Source of the DNA: Capniomyces stellatus | Lineage: Eukaryota > Kickxellomycota > Harpellomycetes > Harpellales > Legeriomycetaceae | Reading direction: 5' to 3' | Assembly: GCA_001661515.1 (NCBI GenBank) | Contig: LUVW01000036.1 | Coordinates: forward strand, 119,749 to 183,748 | DNA length: 64,000 nucleotides | Part shown: positions 24,877 through 36,544 of the stretch, piece by piece | Position numbering within the stretch: the first letter of the stretch is position 1 | Layout of the letters: each line of letters starts with the position of its first letter | Position numbers and translations under genes: made by a program | Notes under the pieces: model-generated | What the model was told of the DNA's origin: nothing | The model's database searches: none | The model's input: only the letters and a program-made list of their open reading frames with translations

Positions 24877-25250
24877 TTCTTTTTATTGAAATTTGTTAAT
24901 ATGAACTTTAATAAATGTGAAAAGTTATGAAAGTTACTATAGTAAAATAGTAAAGCAGTGTCTATTTAGTTGGAGTTAATCCACCTTTGGATTTAGGGGG
25001 TCTGTTGGTCGAAATATTAATTTAACTTTGCTAAGATCTCCAGTCTCAAAAACAAACCACTGAAATATTTGATTTTGACACATTTTTTTGTAAACACATT
25101 TCTGCTTCTAAGCGGATAGTTCTAGACTATTAATTATTTTACATTTGCTTCCCAACTGTTGAATAGAGTCGTTTTCTTTTATCCAAATTTATGTTTGATA
25201 AGTTTTTTTTTTTCTGATACTGATTTATTAGTTTCCCAAATAGCCCGTTT
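24877..25250 (-). mobile_element. Partial LINE-like element, 3' end
   Basis: Read on the minus strand it starts in a decayed frame (AIWETNKSVSEK, then PLRSRNVFTKK). It continues through a 3' UTR with an imperfect palindrome (TTTATTAAAGTTCATATTAAC) and ends AAATTTCAATAAAAAG. It is colinear with 61765-62120, sharing for example CTGCTTCTAAGCGGATAG on the plus strand. Several stops and frameshifts show it is dead. No target duplication was identified. Confidence 0.65.
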
Positions 25251-25666
25251 TATTTTTTTTTATCATTTATTTTAGAATTGGTTGAAAATTAAGGTTACTA
25301 TTTAAATATTCAAGTATAAAGTTTAAAAAGGACTTATTTTCCGCCAACCAGACTAGAATACATTTTTAAAAATAAAAGCAACTTTGCTCGTGAATGTAGC
25401 TTGAGTTGTACGCGAGAGTAAAAAAAAAAAAAGAGAAGGATTCAGTGCTGTTATTAATAAATGAAAGAAAAGAGAAGAAAAGAAAAGAAATAGTACAGAG
25501 AAAAGGATACCGATTAATCAAGAGCTATCAAAAGAGCCTGGAAGGTAAAAGTACCTTGTTTAGAGGGTTTAGATGGATGTCAGAATTTAAGTTGTAAGAC
25601 TAAAACTAAAATAAATTGCGTATGTGTATATAGAAAGGAAAAAAAAATAGAGAAATAGTAGGTAAA
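25251..25666. other. Promoter-side region of the ABC ATPase gene
   Basis: AT-rich on the left, then a purine-rich stretch (25420-25510 and 25630-25660) before the ATG. No gene recognised. Confidence 0.5.
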
Positions 25667-26809
25667 ATGCCAAGAAATAGATATGATAACGGGAAGAGTA
25701 GATCAGCTGAGGTCCAAAACGAGGGAGGGAATCGGGATGAGATTGGCATAAATGTCAGCAGGGTTGATAGTGGAGGGGAGGTAGTGGAGGTTAGAGGTGT
25801 AGAAACATTGCCGGGAAATATGAAGAAAGAATTGTTGGTGGTGGAGGGGCTGACAAAGAAATTAGAGCAGGCAACAGGATCGGCACAAAAAACAAAAGCA
25901 AAAGCAAAAGGAAAGACGAGTATGCTGCTGGAGACAAGTATGCTTTTAGGGGTAGGAGCAGGGGCAAGGGAAGAGGGAGAGGGAGAGGAGGTAGGGTTAG
26001 GGATGGGAGAGGAAGATAGTCTGTTGGGGAGAGGAAACATAATAGATGAGTTGTCGTTTAAGCTGTATGAGGGGGAGATAATGACAGTGGTTGGGAAGAG
26101 CGGTGTTGGAAAAACAACGTTGTTGTTATGTATATCACAATTGCTGGAGTCAAAATACAAAGATATGTATGTGTACGAAAGCGATAGTTTTTATGGAAGC
26201 GGGCTTGGTCTTGGGTTTGATAGCAATTCGAGTATCGATGTTGAAGATAGTACGCGGGTGGGGGAGGAGAGGGAGGATAGAGAGAAAGTAGTGCCAAACA
26301 GCAAATCGGTGTCATATTGGAGAACATTGGTGATGTATGTTCCACAAAGGCCGCCGCAATTGGAGGGAAACCCGTTGAACTTTTACGAAACAGTGATGAG
26401 TTTCAAGCACAATAAGGCGAAGCAGCAGCAAAGACAGAGACAAAGGCAAACGGTGGGAGGTGGAGAAGTGGATACAGAGGGGTGTGAGTACGATGCGATA
26501 GAGCTATCAAGGGAGTGGGGGATAAGCGAGGAGCTGTGGGAGCGCAACTGGACGAGTTTGAGTGGAGGGGAGCAGCAGAGGATAGCGTTGAGCATAGCGG
26601 TTTCGCTGAATCCGTTAGTGCTGTTGCTTGACGAGCCTACGAGTATGTTGGATCCGGTTTCTACATTGCTGGTTGAGGCGAGTTTGAAGAAGCGCCGGAA
26701 CATAATTTGGATTACCCATGACAGCCGGCAGCAATTAAGGGTTTCTGACAAGACTCTGGAGCTGAAGGGATTTGGCGAATATGAGATATACACAGGTCGC
26801 GATAATTAA
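25667..26809 (+). CDS. ABC-type ATP-binding protein without membrane domain
   Basis: 380 residues, single exon. After a ~125-residue low-complexity N-terminus comes one nucleotide-binding domain: Walker A GKSGVGKTTLL (~142-152), Q-loop VMYVPQ, signature LSGGEQQRIAL, Walker B VLLLDEPTSMLDP and switch His IIWITHD. A ~60-residue acidic insertion separates Walker A from the Q-loop. A single soluble NBD of importer style is unusual in fungi, whose ABC proteins are mostly full transporters or ABCE/ABCF. It recalls the STAR1 or FetA class, which works with a UPF0014-type permease, but no permease is encoded here, so substrate and partner are unknown. The coding strand is strongly purine-rich compared with its neighbours. 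Catalytic motifs are intact, so it should hydrolyse ATP. Confidence 0.85.
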   Translation: MPRNRYDNGKSRSAEVQNEGGNRDEIGINVSRVDSGGEVVEVRGVETLPGNMKKELLVVEGLTKKLEQATGSAQKTKAKAKGKTSMLLETSMLLGVGAGAREEGEGEEVGLGMGEEDSLLGRGNIIDELSFKLYEGEIMTVVGKSGVGKTTLLLCISQLLESKYKDMYVYESDSFYGSGLGLGFDSNSSIDVEDSTRVGEEREDREKVVPNSKSVSYWRTLVMYVPQRPPQLEGNPLNFYETVMSFKHNKAKQQQRQRQRQTVGGGEVDTEGCEYDAIELSREWGISEELWERNWTSLSGGEQQRIALSIAVSLNPLVLLLDEPTSMLDPVSTLLVEASLKKRRNIIWITHDSRQQLRVSDKTLELKGFGEYEIYTGRDN

Positions 26810-26903
26810 TTTGGCTAGATCTCAAGACAAATATATAATTTTTTATTTATTTTGTTGTGGTTGTGTTTATTGATTTATAGGGTTCAAAGTGACTCGTTTG
26901 TTT

Positions 26904-26938
26904 TTCTTTCCTTCTTTCCTTCTTTCCTTCTTTCCTTA
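26904..26938. repeat. (CTTTCCTT)n tract between convergent genes
   Basis: Pyrimidine repeat of CTTTCCTT units in the 260-bp gap between the ABC ATPase and MPE1 stops. A purine stretch with AAAGAAAG motifs at 26986-27015 could pair with it. Confidence 0.75.
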
Positions 26939-27071
26939 CAATATATGTTATAAATAACAGTTAAAACTAGTTGTAATGAATGAATGAATAAAAGAAAGAA
27001 ATAAAAGAAAGAATAATGATTTTTTATTTTTTATTTTTCGAGGTATTTAGTTTGGGAAAGTGAGTATTTTT

Positions 27072-27292
27072 TCACCACTTGTTTCTGTTTCTGTTTTTTT
27101 TTTTATTCCTTCCATTTTCTTTAGCTTTATTGGAGCTTTTGTTGATTTTGTTTGAACCAGAACTGTTTGGAACGCCTAATCGATCAGCAATACTGGTTTT
27201 GCCCGATCTGTTGTTCTTACTGTCCCTGTTCATGTCTATATCCCTGTTCATGTCCCTGTCCCTGTTCATGTCCCTGTCCCTGTCCCTGTTCA

Positions 27293-27349
<57 letters not shown>

Positions 27350-28742
27350 TGCTCCTACCAGTACCACCGCTAGTGTGACTATCGTGTTCTAAATTGTTTG
27401 GCCTGTTGTTGTCTGGTTGGTCTAGCCTTGACCTTTTCCTATCGTGCTGGGCACCATCATCGAGCGTGGCGTTGTCCTTGCTGGAACTGGATATCATTGA
27501 TGAAGACCGCTTTGCGCTACCAAGAATGGATATTACAGGGTCGGTTCTTTTGCTGGCAGAGATCTTATGGTTGTTGATTTCCTTGTTATCGTGATTGTCA
27601 CTAATGGTATCATCATTATCTATTTTTCTTCTTGTATTGCTCCTACTGTTACTATCGCTTCTAGGATGTTTACTATCAACACTTTCTTTTTCGATACCAT
27701 TACTACTTTCATCTCGCTTACTTTTATCTATTTCTCCGTCATCTTCCTTGTCATTCTTTCTAACACTATTATCTCTGCTTTTGTTTCTGAACCTTTTGGA
27801 ATTATCATCCCTATTTCTGTCATCCCTGTTACTATCTCTATTTCTGTCATCCCTATTCCTGTCATCTCTATTTCTATGACCTCTACTTTCCCTATTTCTG
27901 CCGTCTCTATTTCCATCATCCCTATTCCTATCTTCCCTATTTCCATGATCTCTACTATTACTATTTCCCTGATCCCTGCTTTCCTTATTTCTATTATAGT
28001 CGCGGGTATTTCTATCCCTATGATCTCTATCCCTGTGATCTTTGTCTCTGTGTCTGGTGTTACTTTTGTCTCTGGCTCGGCTAGTGTGATGGGTTTTGTT
28101 GTCTTTGTATCTTGAATGATCCCTGGATCTGTCTCTGGATCTGTCTCTGGACCTGTGACGGTTCTGAGCACTAGTGAGTTGAGTGAGTAGTGGTTTACTG
28201 GGAGTAGGACTGTGGTTTCTGGCATTGTAGTTGGGGGTGATATTGGGGGAAGGGATAGAGGGAGCAACACCAGTGAGATTTCTTATAGCCTGGTCAATGG
28301 CATCGGGACTCTTGTTTCTGTTTGTGGGTTTGTTGCTGTTATTTCTGCAGTTATAGTTGTTGGTGTGGCTGTTGCTTGAGCTGCGGGGTCTATCGTTACT
28401 AGCGTTGCTGCTTCTGGAAGTATGTTTGCCATTAGCAATGTTATTGTTGGTGCTTGGAATAACACTGGTTGGTGTATGAATATTGAGACTAGTGTTTGTA
28501 TTAGAAGTAGAAATAGGATTAGAAATAGGATTAGAAATGGGAGTAGAAACGGTGATTTTGTTTGGTTTAGTGGGTAGTAAACTGTTTGCATGCGGCAAAG
28601 GTCTTGCAATAACGCCATTAATACTAACGCTGCCACTGACCAGTATTTGTTGTTGTTGTTGCTGTTGCTGTTGTTGGAGGAGCAACCTCTGTTGTTGTTG
28701 TTGCTGTTGGAATTGTAATTGCATTTGCATCTGCATTTGCAT

Positions 28743-28778
<36 letters not shown>

Positions 28779-30647
28779 ATGTAGCTGTAATTGGTGGAAA
28801 TGTTGTTGTTGTTGCTGGTGTTGGGTTTGTTGTTGGAATTGGTGGATGTTGTTTATTGGATTCATTGGGTTTATCATTGGAGGTCTGGCAAACTGGTTAA
28901 ACTGGGCATTCATTGGCGGATGACCGTTCATATTGTTCATCATCAAACTGGGTCTTGGGATGGAGTTGGTGCTGGAAGAGTTGTTGGTGGGCATTTGTGG
29001 TAGCAATTGGGCTGTGCTAGAACCTATTGACTCTATGGTTTGGATCTTCAGGGTCTTTTGCTCAACAACCTGGTCTTTGGTTCCAGTTCCAGTTCCAGTT
29101 CCAGTGCTGGTGCTGGTGCTGGTGCTGGTAGAGCCGACTGGAGCGTTGTTTATGCTATTTAGTGAATCAATGTGCTTGGCTATTTCAGACTTTAAACCTT
29201 CATTAACGCTGTTCAGATTGACTGATGTGTCTGACCCACATAGTGGACATATGATAAACAGCGGACCATCGCCATCCTCGCCATTCCCCAACCCCAACCC
29301 CAACCCCAACCCCAACCCGCTGCTGTTTAGACTCATTGAGTTTTGGATATGCACTTTGCACACGTTGCCCGAGCAGCACTTGAGCTCAATTGGTTCGTCC
29401 AAAACATTCTGGCAAATCAAGCACTCAAAGTTAGAAGACTCGCCCAAATTCCCCCCATTCCCCCCAGCCTCATTTCCTAACCCCCTATTCATCCGAAACG
29501 CACTCTTCCAAGCCTCTTCGTTCGTCTTTGCCACCACCAACGTCCCGTCACTAGTAACCAGCGCATGCTTTCCATCTTGCAGCTTGTCCACCTGCTGCAA
29601 AAACGATTTTGGAATCCCCGTAGTCCGCTTAACTCTCTTCACCTCGCTACTGTTTGCTTCCCCGCTGCCACTGCCCGCCTGGTACGATGGACAGTCGTAT
29701 ATCCAATGCCCTGCTTGTCCACACCGGAAACAAATGTATTTGTCTGGTAACCTTTGCCGCATCACTGCCTCGTTTTTCATCATATGTCCCCCCCCTCTCT
29801 GCTTCCCCATGCCTCCCGCCGTGTTGCTCTGCTTGTACGTGTACTTTGCTGGCTTTTGCTTCGACATAACGTCTTGCTGATATTCCCACTGCTCACTTGT
29901 CTGCTGAAACATCGCTCGTATCCTGTTCTCCTCCTCCATTTCCACCCTCTGCTCCTCCGTCATTTGCCCCCCCATCCCCTCATTACCTCCCCCAACCTCC
30001 TCATATCTATTCCCCTCTCCCTCCATCCCCACTCCTCCCCCATTGCTGTTGCTGCCCCCGCTATACGTCTTTACCGTTGTCAAACCCGGCAACCCAAATG
30101 TAAAACTGTATTTTTCTCCCTCTGTCCCTTTTATACTCTCGCTCCCACTCATCCCCGTTCCCAAACTACCAATATTTCCACTATTATACCCCTGCTTGCT
30201 CCCGCCCTGTCCCCCACCAGGCCCCATATTGTTCTTCAATGCCAACTGCATGCTCTGCTCCGACCGGCTTGGCCCATTATACGGCACTCTTTTCACATAA
30301 ACCGACGTGTTCTTCGCTATCTGCACCGTCTCATCCAAGTACTCTACATTCGTTACATTTTTTTTTCTCTATTTTTATTCTCTTCCCTTAATCTCTCTTC
30401 AACTCAATCCTCAACGCATTTTAACTTGTACACTTTTATACTTTAATATTGTTTATTTTTCTCTTTGTTTTCTTTTTTTACCTTCATTCGTTTGACTGTT
30501 CGACACAACTACATCAAATTCATCTACATTTAACTTCTTCGCCTTCAGTATCTCCTGCTTTAGATCGTACACTGATATACTTAGCCCGTCAAACACCACT
30601 GTACTATATTCTTTCGCCGCTTTGAATTTGTAATGTATTTGCGACAT
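27072..30647 (-). CDS. MPE1: Mpe1/RBBP6, cleavage and polyadenylation factor subunit
   Basis: Join 30647-30482, 30343-27072, giving 1145 residues. The N-terminal DWNN (ubiquitin-like) domain spans the intron: MSQIHYKFKAAKEYSTVVFD, then VSNSQTNEEYLDETVQIAKN, then TSVYVKRVP. A CCHC knuckle CFRCGQAGHWIYDC follows at ~260, then GIPKSFLQQVD, then a RING/U-box CLICQNVLDEPIELKCC at ~360. Mpe1 is a subunit of the nuclear 3'-end processing machinery that senses the polyadenylation signal and activates the endonuclease. S. cerevisiae Mpe1 is much shorter (~440 aa). Here about 700 residues are added: Asn/Ser/Thr and poly-Gln tracts, then long Arg-Asp/Arg-Asn repeats encoded by a hexamer array (27240-27350), resembling the tail of animal RBBP6. 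Confidence 0.93.
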
Positions 30648-31877
30648 TTTTACTCTTTCCCTGTTTCTCTTTTTTCCTAATCTTGCTTCCTTTTATTTAT
30701 GCTTCCTTTTATTTTTCTTACTGTTTTTCTTCTTTTAATCCCTTTGGATTTTTATTTGTTTTTGTGTATTTATTGTTTATATCAACTCTTTGAATTCTAA
30801 ACTCTCAACCAAATATAAAACAAAACTAGCATACACCAAAAGTTACAAGTTCTCTTTAAATATTTATCAATGATTTGGTTTATTGTTCCTTTATTATTTC
30901 ACTTTATGCAAAATACCGTTTCCCCTATTCTCCTCTATTATCATTTGTTTTAGGATCCTGATGGGCCCCAATTGCTAAAATTGAAGAATAAAAAAAGAAA
31001 AATCTGAATCTGAATCTGAAAAAAAGTATAAAACAAATCTCTCTCTCGCCCTACTGCTGCTATATATTTATTCTCTTTGCGCTAATTCTCCAAAATCTCC
31101 AGGCTGTTTTATTTTTTTATATCCTAGGAATTAAAGCTTACACTTAGATCGTGTAGATTGTAAAAATAATAAGAGCAAATTTGTCTATTTAAAACAAATA
31201 AATCAAGAATAAATGACGCTATTATTACTTGGGGAAATTTACCTTTAAAATTATGGAAAAAAAATAAAATATAGCGTTTTCAGTTGTTGTTATTATATTG
31301 CCTTTATTATCGCCAATATCCCGTACTCTTTATTTAGTATTGATAAATTTCCATTTCTATAAACTCGTTGTATTTTGCTTCAATTTTTTTTTAAATTCAA
31401 AATAAAGTTTACTATTTACATCCCCACTAGACCAAATAAATAACGCGAACCAAACCAACATAAACATATTCCCCATCCAAACCCGCAAGTATTTTGCCAG
31501 GATTTCAACTTGGCTTAATTTCCAAATAACACAGGTAAAAAGTGGGGTGAACTTTTTACCCTATATTGTATTTGGTTGAGCTATTCTATCCAACTTTTTA
31601 GCTTTAGTTTTAGTCAGTTTTAGTTGGATCAATAATTTTGGCTTAAAATTTTTGATTTTTTTTTTCTCGATTCGTTGAAATATCATGAATGTAAAGATAA
31701 TAAATAATAATATTAATATTGGTAAAGTACCCTACTACACGTATTTAAACTGAATAACAAAAATAAAAAGTAAATCAGTTCGATACAGTGTTAAAAGCAG
31801 CACTTTATCGACACAGACGCATATAAATACTAAACATACCCCCCCCCCCTCCTCCTGTCAATACACAGCTACTAAAA
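30648..31877. other. Divergent intergenic region, MPE1 and Mtf2-like gene
   Basis: No gene found. A run of 11 C at 31839-31849 lies 28 bp before the Mtf2-like ATG. CT-rich promoter-like DNA follows the MPE1 start. Confidence 0.5.
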
Positions 31878-33155
31878 ATGAGTCGCAAGGTTCTGAATAA
31901 CATTATGTCAAGGAATTCTGATTTATATTTAAATCCGACAAGAAATAAATTCCTTATGCATTCAAGTTTCAATTCCAAGGTTAGCAGGTCAAAAGCATGC
32001 TTTTACACCACAGGTGCGACCAAATCCGATGAAATCAGTGGCTCCAGCGGCAGTGCTAGTGCCAACCCGGAGAAAGAGAACCAAGCAAGTGGCCTAGACA
32101 ATGAAAACGGCAGTAAAGGGATAAGTGCCAATTATGAATCACAAAATCCAGGTGAGGTTGAATTTGAGAGCATGCTGGATAATCTGTTTACAAAATTGGA
32201 TAAACCTCTGGCTGAGAAGGACAAGGCTGCAAATAATAGTGATAACGAGCGTGGTAATTTTGGCGATTTTCATGTAAATCGAAATCTGAAAAGTGGAAAT
32301 GGCGAGAATATGACCTTGTCAAAAATCTCAATGCTGTTGAAGCAGAATAATATGGGTTATCAGAGTCATGTCACTGGCCAATCACACGGAACGGATTTTG
32401 ATGGCGTTGACGCTCAAAGGGAAGGCACAAGTAAGCCGCAAAGGCCGATTGACTCAATTGACCAGCTGTTTAACGTCGACGATATAATCAACTCAAGCTC
32501 AAAAACACACGAATACAAACAGAGCAAACACAAAGCTGATAAAATTAAAAGCAGCGCGAGCGATAACTACGAGATATACAATGACGAAGACGGTGGTTTA
32601 TACTCGGCAAATACTGAGGCAAAAAGTTATCCAAGCAGAGTAGCCAACTCGGCAAAATTCAACGAGCTGGTTAGACAAAGAGACATAGAGCAACAGAAGC
32701 TTTTGAGGCTATCGCAATGCAAAACCAAGCTCGAGATATCTCAGTTTATAAAAGATCAACTATCAAACTGCCATTCAACATCAGCCCCAATCACACACTC
32801 CCTGGTCACAAACACCATAATCTCGCTCCGCAAATTCGGTTTGCTAAACATAATATACTTCTTGTACGACGAGATTAAGCTGCTGCCTCCACAGTCCAAA
32901 ATTAACGCATTCAGCACATCCACCTACTACGAACTTGTCTACTCTGCTTGGTACCTCAACTACGATATACAGATGGTCTACAAGTTCTCCCTTGATCTTA
33001 TTGCCAACGGCATCGTTCCTACCCAAAAGTTCATAGACCTATTAACTAACATCTCAACCGACCTCAGGCAGTTTGACTCCTCAGGTCTACAAAACTGGTC
33101 GGTCTGCATTAAAAACGTTTTAGCCAAACTTGGAAATCTGCTTGATTCGGATTGA
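31878..33155 (+). CDS. Mitochondrial protein, Mtf2/Nam1-like C-terminal domain
   Basis: 425 residues, single exon. The N-terminus is basic, hydroxylated and free of acids for ~45 residues, then has ACFYTTG, a good mitochondrial presequence with a probable cleavage site. A long polar, acidic, probably disordered part follows to ~residue 265. The last ~160 residues are helical with repeats of about 35 residues: NTIISLRKFGLLNIIYFLYDE, then STSTYYELVYSAWYLNYD, then MVYKFSLDLIANGIVPTQKF. These resemble the PPR-like C-terminal domain of Mtf2/Nam1, which couples mitochondrial transcription to mRNA handling. The domain match is by eye and moderate; another PPR-like mitochondrial RNA protein is possible. 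The mitochondrial location is more secure than the family. Confidence 0.6.
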   Translation: MSRKVLNNIMSRNSDLYLNPTRNKFLMHSSFNSKVSRSKACFYTTGATKSDEISGSSGSASANPEKENQASGLDNENGSKGISANYESQNPGEVEFESMLDNLFTKLDKPLAEKDKAANNSDNERGNFGDFHVNRNLKSGNGENMTLSKISMLLKQNNMGYQSHVTGQSHGTDFDGVDAQREGTSKPQRPIDSIDQLFNVDDIINSSSKTHEYKQSKHKADKIKSSASDNYEIYNDEDGGLYSANTEAKSYPSRVANSAKFNELVRQRDIEQQKLLRLSQCKTKLEISQFIKDQLSNCHSTSAPITHSLVTNTIISLRKFGLLNIIYFLYDEIKLLPPQSKINAFSTSTYYELVYSAWYLNYDIQMVYKFSLDLIANGIVPTQKFIDLLTNISTDLRQFDSSGLQNWSVCIKNVLAKLGNLLDSD

Positions 33156-33557
33156 AACTTGTCTTTATTTTTTTTTATTTTTTTGAAGTATTGTCCCCGC
33201 TCTACGCTTTCCTTTGACCCTGTTGGCCATTTGTAAATCATTTTAATTTTTATTGTTATAGATTTTCATTTTTGTTTTCATCTAGTATATTACTATTACT
33301 ATTATTTCATATTTAATTTTATTATTATTATTTACTTTACAACAACTAGCTCTTTAGCTGAATAATATATTTGGTTTAATAAACAAACAGCCGATGTAAT
33401 AGATAAACTAAAAATATAAAAACGCCTGTATAAAAAGTATATACATTTCTAAACACATTGTCCGTGCATGTGTATTTGTTTGTGCACATTCATACACGTG
33501 TATTCCACCATTAAAGAACATCAGTGGAATATTTGAAATCGCAACTAAACCATCCAT
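33156..33557. other. Convergent intergenic region
   Basis: Shared 3' region between the Mtf2-like gene and the zinc-knuckle gene, with AT-rich runs. No feature recognised. Confidence 0.5.
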
Positions 33558-34857
33558 TTAAAAATTCACAACTTTCTTTGCCGGCTTTTTTGGCCCTTCT
33601 CTCTTAGCTGCTCTATGTTGTTCCTTCTCCATATGAACTCTCTTCAATGCAACAAACACATCGTCTTCGTCACCCCCATGACTAGCGTCAACCTTTCCAA
33701 CAGTAGTCAAAAGCTCTACAAAACACACCCACCCTATTTTAATACGCCTCATATCACCCATAACCCCTACCATTGGCACAATTCAGCTGGGTACATATTC
33801 TTATCAATAAAATAATAAACACATATAATTACCTGTTGACTGTGTTGGTTTACAGTTTCTAGCCAAGTGATCAACTGATCCGCAAAACTTACATCCCCCT
33901 CCGTTTGGATACAGCCCCTTGTTGTTCAGTGGGCACTTTGATGACAAATGTCCCTTTTTACTGCAAACAAAACAAGTAGCAAATGGAAAGCCTAATTCGA
34001 AATACAACAAAAAATAAGTCAAGCGTTAAACTCGACCCCACCCACTAGCACTAAACGTAATTCTTAAAACAATCCAGACAAATATAGTTCAGATAAACAT
34101 AGTCTAGATAAACATAGTCCAGACAAATATGGTTCAGATAAATATGGTTCAGATAAACATAGTACAATAAGTAAAAACAAGAATGAAGTGACAAGTGCAA
34201 AAGGCTACATACTGCTTCCTGGCGTTGGGCAATTTTTTGTGATGTGCATATCTGATCCACAGTGGTAACATATCACCTCGGTTTCCTTTGTTTCTTTGCA
34301 GTTCTTTAAGCTATGGCCTCTACCTCTACAACCAAAACAAATCTATTTTTTCATTACCAATCATAGCAGCAAAACGTATCAAATTAGTTATAGCTACACC
34401 TTTATCGTTTTAAACTCTCGCTTTTTAGATCATAAATTTATGTAGGTAAATTAAATCCCATTTGCTTCAGTTACCGTGTGTCTTTCGTTTCCTGAAAACT
34501 GGCCACCTCTCTTATTGTCATTCCAATTACCCTTCTGTATACCTATTTTATCTTAAAGCGATTAGTTTATACTGGAAACTTGCTTGAATTTAATGTTCTT
34601 TGAATCATATTCACTTTAAATACGTTAATCGACTTGCCTCCTCCTCCTGTCCTTTGGACCCGTGAGGTTCTATCGTTGTATCCATTTCCACCATTGTTGT
34701 TGCGGCCATAATTATCATTGCTATTTCTCTGCCTGCTGTCGCTGCCATTGCCGTTTCCGTATGAATTCATTTCTGATTTTTTTGGCATTAGTGGCTTTGA
34801 TTCAAATTTGGTGCTTTCCAAATGTGTTTTTTTCACCTTCATTGTTACTCGAGTCAT
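33558..34857 (-). CDS. ZCCHC9-type zinc-knuckle protein
   Basis: Join 34857-34624, 34534-34475, 34342-34213, 33991-33833, 33715-33558, giving 246 residues. An Asn/Gly-rich basic N-terminus is followed by four CCHC knuckles: CFGCRGRGHSLKNC, CYHCGSDMHITKNC, CFVCSKKGHLSSKC and CKFCGSVDHLARNC. The linker NNKGLYPNGGGCKFCGS between knuckles 3 and 4 is the signature of ZCCHC9. The C-terminus has DEDDVFVALKRVH and a Lys-rich end. ZCCHC9 proteins are nucleolar RNA-binding proteins linked to ribosome biogenesis and RNA decay. Knuckles 1-2 and 3-4 lie on separate exons, and all four introns are GT-AG with phases 0, 0, 1, 1 that restore each knuckle. The start at 34857 is the first ATG in the open frame. 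Confidence 0.9.
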
Positions 34858-35886
34858 TGTTGTTTTTCTTTTGCACTTGTGCTTATACTTGGTACTTTTG
34901 GTTGTCAAATGAGGGCAATTGTGTGTGCCCAGGCGTTTTTTTTATTATTGAAATACGAGTACAGCTTTTAAAAACTGGAAAGTTATAGCAAGGATTCTAA
35001 ATTGACTAGTTTTTTTATTGAAAATTTTTGTAAATTCCAGACTCCTGCCATAAAATCTTTCAAATTAAACTAAATCAAATCGATTATTAATAATAGTAAA
35101 TGCAAAATTATCCATCCATTTGCTAAAACCATTCAGTAGTTTCTTCAACCAAAACGCTCACTGCCTTTGTACTTTTAACTCGCTAAACAGGGATTGGTAA
35201 CAAAAAACTAAATCAATACTAACTACACACCTGTGAGTAGATGACATACTCACTCCCAGATTTCCAATATCACTGCATTTTAGAGCCATCACAGCGCCAT
35301 GTCTATTTTATACCGTGGCACGTATCGAATCTACTAAACACAATACATTGCTCAGCTTGCGTATATTTAGTATGAACTTGGTGTGTTCTGATCTATGATA
35401 ATAATACTCGATAATACTGGTAAGCAGGCTTTTGACAAAGTAAAAGTCAAGTCCAACTCGACATTAATTGAAGCATGTTGAGTGGCAGAAATAAAAAGTA
35501 CGCTTTTGTAGGTTCGGATTTAATCAAATCAAACGCAATTTTTTCATCCCAATTAGCTTTTCCATTCTGTATCAATAAGGGAAAAAAAAAGTCGAAAGCT
35601 AAAAATTTGATGAAAAAAAAAACATCCAATGAACTCAAGCCATAAATTCCAACTAATTAAGAGTAATTTCAATACTTCAAGCAATGTGGAAAAAAAAAAG
35701 CAAAAGATTTGGAATTGAATGAAAAAAATTAACGACTACAAAGTTATATATGGATTCAACATGTTTTGAAAAAAGGATTCCTTCTTATTAAAATATTAAT
35801 TCAGTGTCGAAGCGCTTGGTTCTCCATCGGGGTTAAATTTTACTTCTCGCAAAACACTTATATCAAACAAGTAAACAAATATTAAA
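34858..35886. other. Divergent promoter region, ZCCHC9-like and RPP1
   Basis: No gene recognised. A short frame at 35447-35638 lacks motifs. It presumably contains the RPP1 promoter. Confidence 0.5.
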
Positions 35887-36544
35887 ATGTCTGTCGCCGA
35901 AAAAGCTATTGTCTACGCTTCGCTCATCCTCGCCGATGATAACGTCGAAATCACCGTAAGTATGATTTATAACTAGCCTTGTTTATTGCTTTACTATAAA
36001 TTTGGACGCATCTCTTAAGCACCTGAATCAAACCGACTTTGATTCAAGTTTGGGGTTTAGCAATAAGATGCGGTTTGGCACAGCACTTTGTTGTTTATTT
36101 TTTTGGATTGAATTTTATAGATTCGAATTATTATCAATTTCTAAATATTTACTGATTACAAATCCTAAACTATACATTAACAAATAGGCTGATAACCTCG
36201 CTACCGTTGTCAAGGCCGCCAACGTCCCAGTTGATGCCATCTACTTCTCATTGTTCGCCAAGGCTCTTGCTGGACGCGATGTCAACGAAATGTTGATGAA
36301 CGTTGGATCATGTAAGCATACATATTCTTTAATCACACAGTATGCCAATGACAAATAAATATGCGATTGAAATAGTGTAATTAATGCATACTTTATTTAT
36401 ATTTTTGATATAGCCTCTGCTGCCCCATCCGCCGCCGCCCCAGCTGCTGCCGCCGGAGCTGCTGATGCTGCCCCAGCTGCCGCTGCCCCAGAGGAGGCCG
36501 AGGATGAATCCGATGACGATATGGGTTTCGGACTCTTTGATTAA
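35887..36544 (+). CDS. RPP1: 60S acidic ribosomal protein P1
   Basis: Join 35887-35955, 36188-36311, 36414-36544, giving 107 residues. P1 forms the stalk of the large subunit with P0 and P2 and recruits translational GTPases. It starts MSVAEKAIVYASLILADDN. The helical dimerisation domain continues ADNLATVVKAANVPVDAIY and FAKALAGRDVNEMLMNVGS. An Ala/Pro-rich hinge leads to the invariant acidic tail ESDDDMGFGLFD, with a Ser that is phosphorylated in other eukaryotes. Start, length and tail fit P1 rather than P2. Codon usage is C-rich compared with neighbouring genes, as expected for high expression. Confidence 0.97.

Noticed and set aside
27079..28270. Long plus-strand frames opposite MPE1
   Set aside because: They are shadows of the Arg-Asp and Arg-Asn repeats and encode only Ser/Leu/Ile runs.
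28933..29880. 315-codon plus-strand frame opposite MPE1
   Set aside because: It overlaps the zinc-knuckle and RING part of MPE1 in antisense and has no motif.
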